64,000 bases of DNA, from positions 17,221-81,220 of the forward strand of contig CAYYWZ010000011.1 of assembly GCA_964475415.1 (NCBI GenBank), read 5' to 3'. The stretch comes from CALCMJ01 sp964475415. GTDB taxonomy: Bacteria > Bacteroidota > Bacteroidia > Chitinophagales > Saprospiraceae. Every line of letters starts with the position of its first letter. Positions within the stretch are counted from its first letter, which is position 1. The notes under the pieces were generated by a model. That model had not been told where the DNA came from, ran no database searches, and was given only the letters and a program-made list of their open reading frames with translations. Both the position numbers and the translations under genes were made by a program. Below, one piece after another: positions 44,245 to 54,190 of this stretch.

Positions 44245-45249
44245 ATGAAAAATAATCTACTGCTTAGTTTATTAATAATTGTGTATGCCAGCTCCCTATC
44301 GGGTCAGCAGCTATCTAGCTGGAGTTCCTTTTATGAAAATGGTTTTGTCTGGAATCCAGCTTTGAGTGCTCAGTTTGATAATCGAGAAATAGCCTTGACA
44401 AATCGATCGGAATGGTCAGGATTTGAGGATGCTCCTGAATTTGGAACCCTCTCCTATCAATCTCCCTTAACAAGATTAGATAAAAACGCAGCTTTCGGAG
44501 CTTTCTTAGAGTATGATAAAGCTGGGCCCTTGCAAAATATCGGACTTTCTGGGACTTATGCTTATAAGATCAAACCTCTATTGTTAAACAATGAAAATGA
44601 TCTATTAAGCTTCGGATTTTTAGTTAAAATCCAGCAGCTACGATTAAATGAATTAGAACTAGAACATCCGGATCTATCATTCGGAGGAAATTCAGAATTA
44701 CCTAGCTCTAGTAGTTTTCAGCCTAATGTGGGTGTAGGACTACATTATATGAGTTCCAAGGATGCAATGTCTAATAGATATTATTTTGGATTCTCTATGC
44801 TCAATATTATACCGAGCAATTTTAATACAAGTATCGAAGAAATTAGTATTTCTAATACCATGCACCTAACCTCTAATCTAGGTTACAGTAAATTTCTATC
44901 TAGTTCTGATGCTATTTTAGATTTTAATCTGCTCGGGATTTATGCCTTTACAAGGCCTTTTGATCTCATGCTGAACATAAGGTATGAGAAAATAAACAAG
45001 TACTGGATTTCTGGTGGACTGGTAAATACTGGAGAATTTTTTGGCCAATTCGGTGTTATTGTTGGTAAGAAATCTGATAACAAAGACGCACCGAATAACC
45101 TATTCAGATTAGGTATTAAAGCTGATTACAGCTTTGGCTCTATCTCTAGAGTCGCAGGACTGGGATACGAATTCTATATCGCATACAGGCTGGGATCTGT
45201 AAGAAAAAAAATTACGGATAAGGGTTATAGACCTAGTAAGATTTATTGA
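44245..45249 (+). CDS. Type IX secretion system protein, PorP/SprF family
   Basis: 334 residues. Signal peptide then the family start 'SWSSFYENGFVWNPALSAQF' (outer-membrane PorP/SprF pattern F-Y-x-N-x-x-x-x-N-P-A-x-S) and 'FGTLSYQSPL', followed by barrel-like strands to a final Tyr-rich turn. PorP/SprF proteins attach type-B CTD substrates to the surface, and are normally encoded next to their substrate. That fits: the giant sorting-domain protein begins 50 bp downstream. Likely co-transcribed. Confidence 0.92.
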   Translation: MKNNLLLSLLIIVYASSLSGQQLSSWSSFYENGFVWNPALSAQFDNREIALTNRSEWSGFEDAPEFGTLSYQSPLTRLDKNAAFGAFLEYDKAGPLQNIGLSGTYAYKIKPLLLNNENDLLSFGFLVKIQQLRLNELELEHPDLSFGGNSELPSSSSFQPNVGVGLHYMSSKDAMSNRYYFGFSMLNIIPSNFNTSIEEISISNTMHLTSNLGYSKFLSSSDAILDFNLLGIYAFTRPFDLMLNIRYEKINKYWISGGLVNTGEFFGQFGVIVGKKSDNKDAPNNLFRLGIKADYSFGSISRVAGLGYEFYIAYRLGSVRKKITDKGYRPSKIY

Positions 45250-45299
45250 TAACTAAGAGTCCCTCAATCACTCTAGTGTAATCATTAAAAAAATAATAA

Positions 45300-48200
45300 A
45301 TGAAATATCTATATATCACCCCACTGTTGCTCTTGATTAGTTTTTATGGAATTACAAAAAGTAATTGGCTTGCCTTAGATTGCGAATTTGCAGATAACTG
45401 CACCGACATATCTGATGCAGAAACTTATGCCACATCTCCTACGGACACAACCTGTAATATGATCCGTCCCCTTTTTATAAACGGCTGCCTAGATGGTGCA
45501 AATCCATCAACAGAAATATCTGAGTGTGGCGCAGAATTATTACCAACGGTCTGGCTATGTATAGAGGCAGATACTAACGCTACAAGACTTATAAGCTCTA
45601 TAGATATAAAAGGATCATGGACGCCATTCTGGTCTATATGGTATGGATCATGCGATGACCTGACTCAAGTTACAGCCATAGATACAGGAGGAGTTGAAGT
45701 AACCTGTGGAATGGGTACAAGCACCTACAATATAGAACTCCCAGTTGATCCTATTGCAGATACCTTGGTAACTAAGTTTTATGTAGCTGTATCAGCTAGA
45801 GGAATGGTAGATAATCCTGAATTCTTACTCAGTGCCTATACACTTGCTGATTGCGAACTTTGTAATGGAGATATAGGCAACTGTACCCCTACTGCCACTA
45901 TAGAAGTTATCGAAAGAGAAAATGATTTTCTTCCATTAGATCCTGATGAAGATGGATTAGCTGGACCTTTTTGCCCAGGAGAAAAAGTTACAATCCTAGT
46001 TGACTATTTTTATGATAGCTCTAACTCTGATGATTGGCTGATAGGACTAGTTCCAAGTTTTGGATCTGGATGGGATCTGGCTGCCTCAGATATACCAAGT
46101 CAAGGTTTGGGTGGTTCTTGGGAATGGATAGATCAAGATAGCACAGATTGTGCGCCAGTTTTAACAGCTGATTTGCCAGCACTATGTACTTACACCGATA
46201 ATAGTGGAAGACTTCAATTGCTTAATTTACTATGTGAATCTTCATTTGAATGTACATCAAACTCCCCTTTAGCAGCAGGCTCTCCTTTGCCTAGTGGCTG
46301 GTTTTGGCTTACAGATAGTCCTGATTGTTCTAATGATTGTGCACCTCAAAATAACTTTGGATGGCCTGGCGCTCAACATCAAATAACCTTCGAACTCGAT
46401 CTAGTCGTTAGACAGTTGGACTCAGAAAATGAGTGCCTCAGAGAAAATGATTTGAGTTTCTCCTTTCAAGCTTTTACTGATAGTTATATAGGTTGTAGAG
46501 AAAATCTTATAGATGCATGTAAATTAGAAAACAAACAGATAGGCCCTGAATGGCAAATAGATTGTAACGAAGGACCTTCCGTAATAACAGAAACGATAAC
46601 AGCTGTATGCTCCGGTGAGTCTACAGACTTAAGCGTAAGTATAGAAGGAGGATTACCTGGAACCATACAAATAGAAGTAGCTGACAATACATCTACAAAT
46701 ATTACTGGACAGACTGATCACAACTTTATAAGTACGGGAACAATCGATGACATCCTTGTTAATAATAGCACGACAGTAGACACTGCTAGATATATTGCAT
46801 ATGCAACAGTAGACGGATCCAATTGTAATTCATTACCTGTGATGATCAATATTCCAGTTGCACCAGAAATTACAGTTACACCTTTAGATCTTATTGTATG
46901 CGCTCCTTTCTCATTGAATCTCAACACGGATGATTTTGTATCAGGAGGTGCTACACCTTATAGTGAAATCAATTGGTTCTGGAACGGAACTACTTTTATC
47001 ACATCAGGTAATACGCTGAACAATTATATATTGACCGAATCAGGATTTGTACTTCTAGAAATTACAGATGCTAGTGGCTGCGTTACGGAAAGTCAAATTC
47101 CTATTACTGTATTCCAACCGATAAGTCCTAATCTAAGTCTTAGTAGCTCTAGTGCTTGTAACGAAGGCAATGAGATAATAACAGCAACAGCAAGTTTTTC
47201 TCAGGGAGGTCCTGCAACTGCATTTATATGGACGGTGACGAATCAGTTTGGTCAAGAGGTAACTCTGGGAACAAATCTAGGATCAAGTTATCAAATTAAT
47301 GCATTAGGTGTACCTGTGGGAACGTACACTATATCTGTTATAATTGAAAATAATATGGGCTGCGCATCAGTTCCTGTTTTCCAAACGTTTACAATATTTT
47401 CTGCTCCTAGTGGAGCTGTCATGCAACAGGCAGATGTGCCTTGTGGAGAACTAGGAGAAGTATGCATTGAATTTTATGGAGCAAATGGTGTAGATATCTA
47501 TGGAAACGGTCCAGATAGTAATAATGATGGGATTCCTGATATTTATGATGCAAATAGTGATGGCATTCCTGAGTTTTTAGAAATTACCTGGCAGACACCA
47601 GTTACGATAATAACAAACAACGATCTATGTATATCTGCAGAATTTGAGGGTAACTACTTTGCTAGTATTACGGTATCAGATAATTGTGTTGGAGACCTAC
47701 AAGGAACAACTGTATCTATATCTAATTCCACTCCTCCAATGATTATAAGTTCTAGTCCTATTTGCTCTGGTGACTTAGCTGAATTATCTGTGAGCCCGCC
47801 AGACTTTTCTTCCTATTTGTGGACAGATAGTAATGGGAATGTTGTAGGAGGAAATTTTTCGACAATCTCTGTAGAACCTCTTGTAACTACAACTTATTCG
47901 GTAATCACTATTGATGAAACTGGCTGTGAGTTTGTGTCCTTTACTACCGTAGTTGTTAATCCTATTCCCGAAATAATATTCACAGGATCTACAACAATAT
48001 GTCCTGGTCAAGAAACAACTATAAACGCTGGTGGAGACCCTAACACAGACAATTATATATGGACAAATAATGCTGGAGAGGTTATCCCGAGTAATGGTTC
48101 CTCAGTAACGATAGATTCTCCTGGGGAATATGGTGTGACGCTCACCAATGAATTTGGATGTTCAGCATTTGCTACTATAAATATATTGGTAAGTGGAGAG

Positions 48201-50798
48201 CTAGAGCCCGTTATCGCTGGCAGCAATATATGTGATAATGGTGAAACGACCCTTAATGTGGGAGAAGGTTTTGATAGCTATTCTTGGACTGATCCTACCG
48301 GTGTAATTATAGGAAACAATTTCTTCGTAACTGTCGATCAGGCAGGTATCTACAATGTAGATGTAATTCAAGGAGATTGTATGGGTACAGCTAGCTATTC
48401 TGTCTCTGTCGTTAATTCTCCTCAGACTAATATTGTAGAGCAAATCAATGTTTGCAATTCGATCGATAGCGAACCTAATGAAGTCGACTTAATTGCAGTA
48501 TCTAATTATAGTGACCCAGGGACATGGACATCGCTAGATGAGATAGACATTACAGAGCTTTCGAATGTAAGTTTTGTGGATATACCAGAGGGATGCTATC
48601 GTTTCGTTTACACAACTAATAATGCTTTAGAACCGTGTGCAGAAATTAGCGACACCTTAGAAGTATGTGTGGCAGATTGCATATGTCCAGATTTAGAAAT
48701 TACAGATTTACTAACGTGCAATGATAATACTAATCTAGACTTGGATTTACAACTCTCTCCTATTACTGCTCCCGGAATCTGGAGTTTTATCGATGGACCG
48801 GAAATGGTTAACATTTTTGACAACTCTCGTATAAGTACCGTAGATATTTCATCAGGTGAATATCTTTTTCTTTATACACTGAATCCTATACCACCTGACA
48901 ACTGCCCTGCTCAAGATACACTAATAATAACAGTAGGCAGCCAAGCTTTTGTCCAACTAGATACTCCTGCGCCTTTATGCAATGCACAGTCTACTCTAGG
49001 AGCTACTATTATAGATCTGACTGCTCTAGTAATATCAGGAACTGGAGATTGGATAGATCCTGATATTGATGGTTTAGATTTTTCTGATATAATGGCAGTA
49101 GACTTTGAGGGAATACCTGAGGGAGTCTACGAAATAGATTTTATAACAAATAATGCAGAGCTGCCTTGCGAAAATATAATTTCCTCTACAGTTATACAGG
49201 TTGTCAATTGTGATTGTCCAATCTTAATACTTGATACAGGACCTTCTCTTTGTAATGATGACGCAGTTTTTGACTTAGCAAGCTTAGAGGGTTTATCTGC
49301 GCCGGGTAGCTGGTCGGCTTCTGAGGATAATCCTAGTGATATAATCATAAGTATGACTTCTGTAGATATGACGGGTGCCATAGAAGGCGACTATACCTTT
49401 ACTTATACCTTAGATAATCCAGTTGCTGGATGTGATAATGCAGACGATATAATTATTTCTTTAGAACAAACTATAATTTTAGATACTGTAGATGGTATTG
49501 TTTGTAATGCTGACGATGGTACGGGTTCCTCGGTTCTTGATTTATCTTCACTCGCTACAGGAGCATCTGGTATATGGACTGATTCGAATGGATCTATTGT
49601 CCAGAATCCTAGCGCGGTCAATTTTGATGGGGCTATACCAGGAATCGTGAATTTCACCTTTACAACAGCAGGAGCTATTGCGCCCTGTCAAAATAAAAGT
49701 GCAACAATTTCAGTCACGGTAATAGATTGCAGTTGTAATGATCCAATACTTACAATGAGTACAGTTATATGTAATTCTGATGGCTCAATCATAAATCTAC
49801 AAGAAGATATATACCAGTCCGGTCCATCAGGAAGTTGGACTATTCTATCGCAACCTATAGGTGGTAGTTTAGAGATAATTAATGAAGTAAGCATAGATGC
49901 AAATAATGCAGTTGCAGGTGAATACGTTTTGCAATATAGTTTAGATGTAGCCCCTGATGCATCTTGTGACTCCATATTTCAAGTCTCTTTAAGGATCAAT
50001 GAAGAAAAGACTGCTTCAATTCTAGCAGCTGGACAGGCTTGTACAGATAATCAAGAACTGTCAATGATAGATTTAACAGAATTTATTTTATCCGGAACAT
50101 CTTCAGGAAGTTGGTTCGATCAAAATGGGGATCTTATAGTTGATCCTACTGATCTATCTTTTCTTGGTGTTTCAGAGGGAGAATACTTTTACACTTACGT
50201 TATAAGTAATGAGACTCCATGTGAAAATAGTTCTTATGAATTGACCATTATTGCCTCTGACTGTTCTGACTGTACGATCGAACTTAATAACGAAGAAATT
50301 TCGTCAGAAACAGGTCTTTCTGAATCTATAGATCTATTAGCTAACGATGTTTTTCCTGCACTGTATGAACTAGGAATTGTTGATATCTCTGAACCATCAT
50401 GGATTACGATAGACCTAATTCAAGATGGTGTTCTGTTTTTTGAATTACAAGAAAACTTTAGCGATACCCTATTTGTAACTTATGAGGTTTGTTCAGCCTT
50501 ATGTGGCGAATGCGAAACAGCAGTTCTGAGTATACTTAATACATCACCTATGGAGGGAATCATACAGACTACCTTTATCAATGCTAATAGTACTGAGACT
50601 AATTTACTTAAGTTTACTAGAAATGGTATTCTTGAGGGAAGCGAGCTATGGATCTATAATCGTTGGGGAGATGAAATCTACCACGCTGAAGATTATGAGA
50701 ACGACTGGGATGCAGAAGGATATCCAGCAGGAACTTATTACTATGTGCTGGAAATGAATGGCGAGGTTATTAAGCAGACCTTGACGGTGTTTAAGTAA
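45300..50798 (+). CDS. Giant secreted modular protein with gliding-motility-type (T9SS type B) C-terminal domain
   Basis: 1832 residues; signal peptide at 1-20. A first Cys-rich domain ('GCLDGANPSTE', 'TVWLCIEADTNA', about 25-190) resembles jelly-roll binding domains. A second region to about 420 carries many Cys. Ig/PKD-like units then run to about 1035. Residues about 1041-1660 (48420-50275) are seven alternating modules of about 87 residues (see finding). A 100-residue segment ('CTIELNNEEISSETGLSES') precedes the sorting domain 'LLKFTRNGILEGSELWIYNR' to 'YPAGTYYYVLEMNGEVI' at the C-terminus, the CHU_C/gliding domain. Function is probably a surface adhesin. It lies directly behind a PorP/SprF gene. 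Confidence 0.9.
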   Translation: MKYLYITPLLLLISFYGITKSNWLALDCEFADNCTDISDAETYATSPTDTTCNMIRPLFINGCLDGANPSTEISECGAELLPTVWLCIEADTNATRLISSIDIKGSWTPFWSIWYGSCDDLTQVTAIDTGGVEVTCGMGTSTYNIELPVDPIADTLVTKFYVAVSARGMVDNPEFLLSAYTLADCELCNGDIGNCTPTATIEVIERENDFLPLDPDEDGLAGPFCPGEKVTILVDYFYDSSNSDDWLIGLVPSFGSGWDLAASDIPSQGLGGSWEWIDQDSTDCAPVLTADLPALCTYTDNSGRLQLLNLLCESSFECTSNSPLAAGSPLPSGWFWLTDSPDCSNDCAPQNNFGWPGAQHQITFELDLVVRQLDSENECLRENDLSFSFQAFTDSYIGCRENLIDACKLENKQIGPEWQIDCNEGPSVITETITAVCSGESTDLSVSIEGGLPGTIQIEVADNTSTNITGQTDHNFISTGTIDDILVNNSTTVDTARYIAYATVDGSNCNSLPVMINIPVAPEITVTPLDLIVCAPFSLNLNTDDFVSGGATPYSEINWFWNGTTFITSGNTLNNYILTESGFVLLEITDASGCVTESQIPITVFQPISPNLSLSSSSACNEGNEIITATASFSQGGPATAFIWTVTNQFGQEVTLGTNLGSSYQINALGVPVGTYTISVIIENNMGCASVPVFQTFTIFSAPSGAVMQQADVPCGELGEVCIEFYGANGVDIYGNGPDSNNDGIPDIYDANSDGIPEFLEITWQTPVTIITNNDLCISAEFEGNYFASITVSDNCVGDLQGTTVSISNSTPPMIISSSPICSGDLAELSVSPPDFSSYLWTDSNGNVVGGNFSTISVEPLVTTTYSVITIDETGCEFVSFTTVVVNPIPEIIFTGSTTICPGQETTINAGGDPNTDNYIWTNNAGEVIPSNGSSVTIDSPGEYGVTLTNEFGCSAFATINILVSGELEPVIAGSNICDNGETTLNVGEGFDSYSWTDPTGVIIGNNFFVTVDQAGIYNVDVIQGDCMGTASYSVSVVNSPQTNIVEQINVCNSIDSEPNEVDLIAVSNYSDPGTWTSLDEIDITELSNVSFVDIPEGCYRFVYTTNNALEPCAEISDTLEVCVADCICPDLEITDLLTCNDNTNLDLDLQLSPITAPGIWSFIDGPEMVNIFDNSRISTVDISSGEYLFLYTLNPIPPDNCPAQDTLIITVGSQAFVQLDTPAPLCNAQSTLGATIIDLTALVISGTGDWIDPDIDGLDFSDIMAVDFEGIPEGVYEIDFITNNAELPCENIISSTVIQVVNCDCPILILDTGPSLCNDDAVFDLASLEGLSAPGSWSASEDNPSDIIISMTSVDMTGAIEGDYTFTYTLDNPVAGCDNADDIIISLEQTIILDTVDGIVCNADDGTGSSVLDLSSLATGASGIWTDSNGSIVQNPSAVNFDGAIPGIVNFTFTTAGAIAPCQNKSATISVTVIDCSCNDPILTMSTVICNSDGSIINLQEDIYQSGPSGSWTILSQPIGGSLEIINEVSIDANNAVAGEYVLQYSLDVAPDASCDSIFQVSLRINEEKTASILAAGQACTDNQELSMIDLTEFILSGTSSGSWFDQNGDLIVDPTDLSFLGVSEGEYFYTYVISNETPCENSSYELTIIASDCSDCTIELNNEEISSETGLSESIDLLANDVFPALYELGIVDISEPSWITIDLIQDGVLFFELQENFSDTLFVTYEVCSALCGECETAVLSILNTSPMEGIIQTTFINANSTETNLLKFTRNGILEGSELWIYNRWGDEIYHAEDYENDWDAEGYPAGTYYYVLEMNGEVIKQTLTVFK
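48420..50275 (+). repeat. Seven alternating ~87-codon modules within the giant surface protein
   Basis: In-frame module order B-A-B-A-B-A-B. B modules begin near 48421, 48941, 49466 and 50000, and share 'C-N' ... 'G-x-W' ... 'V-N-F/D-F-x-G-x-x-x-G-x-Y' ... 'P-C-x-N' and end 'DCxC'. A modules begin near 48680, 49216 and 49731, and share 'CN-D' ... 'APG-x-W' ... 'GEY-x-(F/L)-x-Y-(T/S)-L' ... 'C' and end with 'I-x-(V/L)'. Divergence between copies is high, so it is old. Confidence 0.7.
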
Positions 50799-50934
50799 TA
50801 AGAGATTTTGGTATGGCTATAGGCGTAGGCCGAGTCTTTCGTCTTCTTTTTCTTATCCTTTTTCGTCATGTCGACTCAAGGAGACATCTTGGTAATTGTT
50901 AGCAAGACGTTCATTGTAATTGAATACCTATGAT

Positions 50935-50958
50935 GTCAGTAGTCCTCTGACTACTGAC
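50935..50958. repeat. Perfect 10-bp inverted repeat with 4-base loop
   Basis: GTCAGTAGTC / GACTACTGAC around CTCT. A related, partly broken copy lies at 50993-51016, with similar flanking sequence (both followed by CATATT). REP-like. Confidence 0.6.
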
Positions 50959-51064
50959 TCATATTCAATCAACGCACCTTTCCATACCCACTGTCAGTAA
51001 TCCCCTGACTACCGCCCCATATTACTTAATTCGAAATGAAAAAAAGGATTTATCCATAAAAAAA

Positions 51065-51095
51065 GGAGCCACTTATAAAGTAGCTCCTATTATTT
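51065..51095. terminator. Bidirectional terminator between the giant protein and DUF4412 genes
   Basis: A 10-bp stem with one mismatch (51065-51074 with 51078-51087, loop ATA), an A-run before it and a T-run after it, so it works for both converging genes. Confidence 0.8.
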
Positions 51096-51116
51096 TTTTA
51101 TTATCGTTAAGGATTA

Positions 51117-51833
51117 TTAGAATCCCATTCCGCCTCCCATAGCTCCCATAGATTCTTGGAACTCTTCGAAAGACATCTTCTTGTAGCCGTCAGCGCTTAT
51201 GTTAAATGCTGCTGCATCTACATCCTTCTTGATTTCAGTAGTAGTGTATACCATCTTCATCTGACCCATATCGATCACTAATTCTAAAGGAAAACCTTTT
51301 AGGTCTACTTTCTGAAGACCTTGGATCATCTTAGGACTTGCTTTGATATCTTCCGTTACATATAGATCAAAAGAAAAGCCATCAGCACCTTCTGTGGTGA
51401 TTGTTGCTTTTTTGCAAGTGTATCCTTGAATAACTTTAGTATCCGTATCATCATAAGCTACTTTCATGTTATCCATCGGATTGTCAGCTCCTGCTTGAGA
51501 TTTCTCCATTTCTTCTGTAGAAGTTTCTACATGCATTTTTTGACCCATCATGTCAAAAAACATATTTATTCCTTCTGTCTTATTATCAACTAAGGTTGTA
51601 ATATTTACCATACCTCCCATCATACTTTGCTTTACAAGAGAGTTACCTTCGTTGAAGAAATATTCTGTTTCACTTCCTTTTAGCATTTCTAAACCAGCAG
51701 CCATTTGCTCATTGTCAGATGATGCTTCCGTTAATTCCATTTTTAAGTAACCTTTGTCTAAAGTTGTTTGAGCTGTTAGAGATACAGTCAGAAATGTCAT
51801 TAGTATCAAAGGAAGTACAAAAAGCTTTTTCAT
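51117..51833 (-). CDS. Secreted DUF4412 protein
   Basis: 238 residues. Signal peptide 'LFVLPLILMTFLTVSLTAQT'. The pattern 'GYLKMELTEASSDNEQMAAG', 'NITTLVDNKTEGINMFFDMM', 'VIQGYTCKKATIT' and the C-terminal 'FPLELVIDMGQMKMVYTTT' fits DUF4412, a Bacteroidota family related to LolA-like folds. Very rich in Met and Gly. Function unknown. Monocistronic; converges with the giant surface-protein gene. Confidence 0.85.
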   Translation of the reverse strand: MKKLFVLPLILMTFLTVSLTAQTTLDKGYLKMELTEASSDNEQMAAGLEMLKGSETEYFFNEGNSLVKQSMMGGMVNITTLVDNKTEGINMFFDMMGQKMHVETSTEEMEKSQAGADNPMDNMKVAYDDTDTKVIQGYTCKKATITTEGADGFSFDLYVTEDIKASPKMIQGLQKVDLKGFPLELVIDMGQMKMVYTTTEIKKDVDAAAFNISADGYKKMSFEEFQESMGAMGGGMGF

Positions 51834-51958
51834 AGTATTTTATTTACTTTTAAGTTTAAGATTATAGTATTGTAATAACTTGCATATATAAAATGTTCAA
51901 TTGTAAAGATAAGTTTCTCAGAATTAGAATAGTTAGATGAATTAACTCTTTTTTAAGA

Positions 51959-52504
51959 TTAATAGAGCCATTCGTCGATATATTTTATAAATATCTTGGC
52001 TAGATTCTCAGCATCTGCTATTGCTCGGTGATGTATTCCTGTAAATTCAAAGCCTTCTTTTTTCACTGTAGCCTTCAATCCACCATGCTTTCTGACCTTT
52101 TTTATTCTGTTGTGATACTGATCTTTTATATTGATATGGTTTTCTAGCCACTCCGTTTCCATCTTATGCAACACACAATCATTAGTAAGTAATTGTTTAT
52201 CGTAAGAACCCCAGGTGCAAAAGGTATAGTCCGTATCATATATATCTATCCAGTCTATAAACTGCTCAGCAACCTTTGGGAATTTATCTGCCGAATCTAC
52301 ATTCTGCTGTGTTATAGAGGTAAGTTGCGTACAAAAACTTGATAATCTAGTATTGACATCAGGCCTAACAAACTTGTCAAATACTGCTAAGATCTCACCA
52401 TATTGATTTACCTTATACGCGCCAATCTCTATGATCTCTTGTACTCCTTTAGGTGGTCTCCCCCTCCAACATGTCGCTTCTAAATCGTATATGATAAAAT
52501 TCAC
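51959..52504 (-). CDS. ERI1/KapD-like DEDDh 3'-5' exonuclease
   Basis: 181 residues, a single exonuclease domain. DEDDh residues: Asp7 and Glu9 in 'IIYDLEATCW', Asp102 in 'WGSYDKQLL', His159 and Asp164 in 'IHHRAIADAENL'. The W-R/G-x-x-P insert and 'TQLTSITQQNVD' (about 59-70) are typical of the ERI-1/3'hExo group, which degrades RNA ends; the bacterial substrates are unknown. It is the third gene of a leftward operon engB - acyltransferase - exonuclease, starting 14 bp after the acyltransferase. Confidence 0.9.
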   Translation of the reverse strand: MNFIIYDLEATCWRGRPPKGVQEIIEIGAYKVNQYGEILAVFDKFVRPDVNTRLSSFCTQLTSITQQNVDSADKFPKVAEQFIDWIDIYDTDYTFCTWGSYDKQLLTNDCVLHKMETEWLENHINIKDQYHNRIKKVRKHGGLKATVKKEGFEFTGIHHRAIADAENLAKIFIKYIDEWLY

Positions 52505-52518
52505 TATTCCTTTTTCTA

Positions 52519-54168
52519 TTAAGCAAGTTCTTTCTCTAATCCATAGGCATCTAATCTATTATGATAGTAGTGTAGTAATCTAAAATCATCACTTGTAACG
52601 ACTTCTTTTTCTACTCTAAGGACTTTATTGAGATGAAAAACGCCAACATTATATACACCATCTTCAAAAATCTCCTCATTAGTGGATTTGAATATAGGTG
52701 CTAGTTTAAGCATCCCTAAGGATTCCATTTGCCGCAATTTAACAATTATAGTATCCATTGTTTCTATAAAATCAGCTTTTGGAATACTGAAGTCAGAAAC
52801 AGGCTGTTTTAAAATACCGAACAAGTCCATTTCTTTATAGTGCTTTTCTAAAAGCTTAAAGGCTGTGTAAGCAGCTAAATGAGAACTCAAGACCACGTTC
52901 TCTTTCTTGAAAGCTTCCGTTATTTTGTCCGCAAGTAAGCGCGTATATACCGCCTCGCGTTGCAAATCCTTATTACTCTCACCTTGATGCTCAAAAAACT
53001 CTTTTATCTCCAGCTTGTTTCCTACATTATCTAAGCTGTTTCCATCTTTGTCTACTAGATTACCGATAACGTCCATAGGTTCTCCTACATTCAGAAAGAC
53101 TTCTGACTCCTTTCTAGTAAGACGCCATACAAACTTTAATGCACTAGCAATTTTTCCTCTTTTAGATTTTGCTGAGGAATATTTTTCTCTTCCTACAGAC
53201 TTGAGATGCTGGTTAATAAGCCCAGCAGCTTCAAGCGTAAAATGATAGCCTAGCACTATAGGAACGATGTATATTTTCTTGTTTATACCATTCTTGATAC
53301 AGTATCGTTGGCCATCTATCACGGAGCCTAATAAGCCTAATTTTAGATTTTCTTCCATATGACCACTCCTAGATCTTGTGCCGCCTGGAAAGAATATATT
53401 CGGAGCTCCCTTGACAAGGGATAAACTAGTATAAGACTTAAGGTTTTCTAGATATATAGGATTTTTCTTTCTTCTATCCACTTTATACGCGCCTAACCTG
53501 TTTATATAATAAGCAGCCAATTCTACATTGAAAAGATTAAGGCCTGCACCGAAAGCAGAGGCAGGTATACCCGCCTTCATATCCAACATATAACCTAACA
53601 GGATAGAATCAAGATTACTAAAGTGCATCGGTACCAACACAACCGTACCCTTCATATATAGGCTTCTCAGTTTCTCTACTTCTCCACTCAAATGTATCTT
53701 ATTGAGTAGATCTTCTTTCGTCCCCCATATTCTTAACTTTCTCGTAAATGATTTTAAGTATATACGCTTAAAGAGAGAGGTAAGGAATTTTCTAGCAAAT
53801 CTGAAGGTCTTAGGATTAAAATTACCTACAATTTCTTCTGAGTATCTATTGATTATTCTTTTAAGGAGTTGCTTATACTGCTCATCAGCATCTTCACTTA
53901 GCATAGCTTTCTTAGCTGTGGATTCTAATTTTTGCCAATATAATTTTTCATCAGCTGGATCTACTTTCCATGGATTCAGTTTGATCCGTTGTTTTTCTTG
54001 ATAGATGACCTTAGATACTAGCGACTCTAGATTATCACCGTGTGTCTCTAATATTCTATCATAGGTATATGCATTAAGATCCTGTATAAACTCAGGTCTA
54101 GCTTCAGAAAACTGGTTTATAGGCCAATCTTCTATCTTCTCTATAATATGGGGGTATGTATTGGTCAA
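52519..54168 (-). CDS. 1-acylglycerol-3-phosphate/glycerol-3-phosphate acyltransferase family protein
   Basis: 549 residues. Acyltransferase motif I H-x4-D in 'VPMHFSNLDSILLGYML' (near 181) and motif III 'NIFFPGGTRSRSGHMEE' (near 257) identify a PlsB/PlsC-type enzyme, which esterifies glycerol 3-phosphate or lysophosphatidate in phospholipid synthesis at the membrane. It is longer than PlsC (about 240) and shorter than E. coli PlsB (about 800), with a long helical N-region and a C-terminal 150-residue extension of unknown function. The reaction is not certain. Operon with engB upstream. Confidence 0.85.
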   Translation of the reverse strand: MTNTYPHIIEKIEDWPINQFSEARPEFIQDLNAYTYDRILETHGDNLESLVSKVIYQEKQRIKLNPWKVDPADEKLYWQKLESTAKKAMLSEDADEQYKQLLKRIINRYSEEIVGNFNPKTFRFARKFLTSLFKRIYLKSFTRKLRIWGTKEDLLNKIHLSGEVEKLRSLYMKGTVVLVPMHFSNLDSILLGYMLDMKAGIPASAFGAGLNLFNVELAAYYINRLGAYKVDRRKKNPIYLENLKSYTSLSLVKGAPNIFFPGGTRSRSGHMEENLKLGLLGSVIDGQRYCIKNGINKKIYIVPIVLGYHFTLEAAGLINQHLKSVGREKYSSAKSKRGKIASALKFVWRLTRKESEVFLNVGEPMDVIGNLVDKDGNSLDNVGNKLEIKEFFEHQGESNKDLQREAVYTRLLADKITEAFKKENVVLSSHLAAYTAFKLLEKHYKEMDLFGILKQPVSDFSIPKADFIETMDTIIVKLRQMESLGMLKLAPIFKSTNEEIFEDGVYNVGVFHLNKVLRVEKEVVTSDDFRLLHYYHNRLDAYGLEKELA

Positions 54169-54190
54169 ATAATTGGAATTTGCACAAAAA

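Larger units (their letters stand above)
50799..51116. other. 318-bp intergenic region with an inverted-repeat pair
   Basis: No gene. It contains two copies of a GTCAGTA... hairpin (50935-50958 and 50993-51016) and the convergent terminator at 51065-51095. Confidence 0.5.

Noticed and set aside
46484..49975. Several antisense ORFs within the giant surface protein
   Set aside because: They mirror its codon pattern, have no starts with upstream signals and no domain-like sequence.
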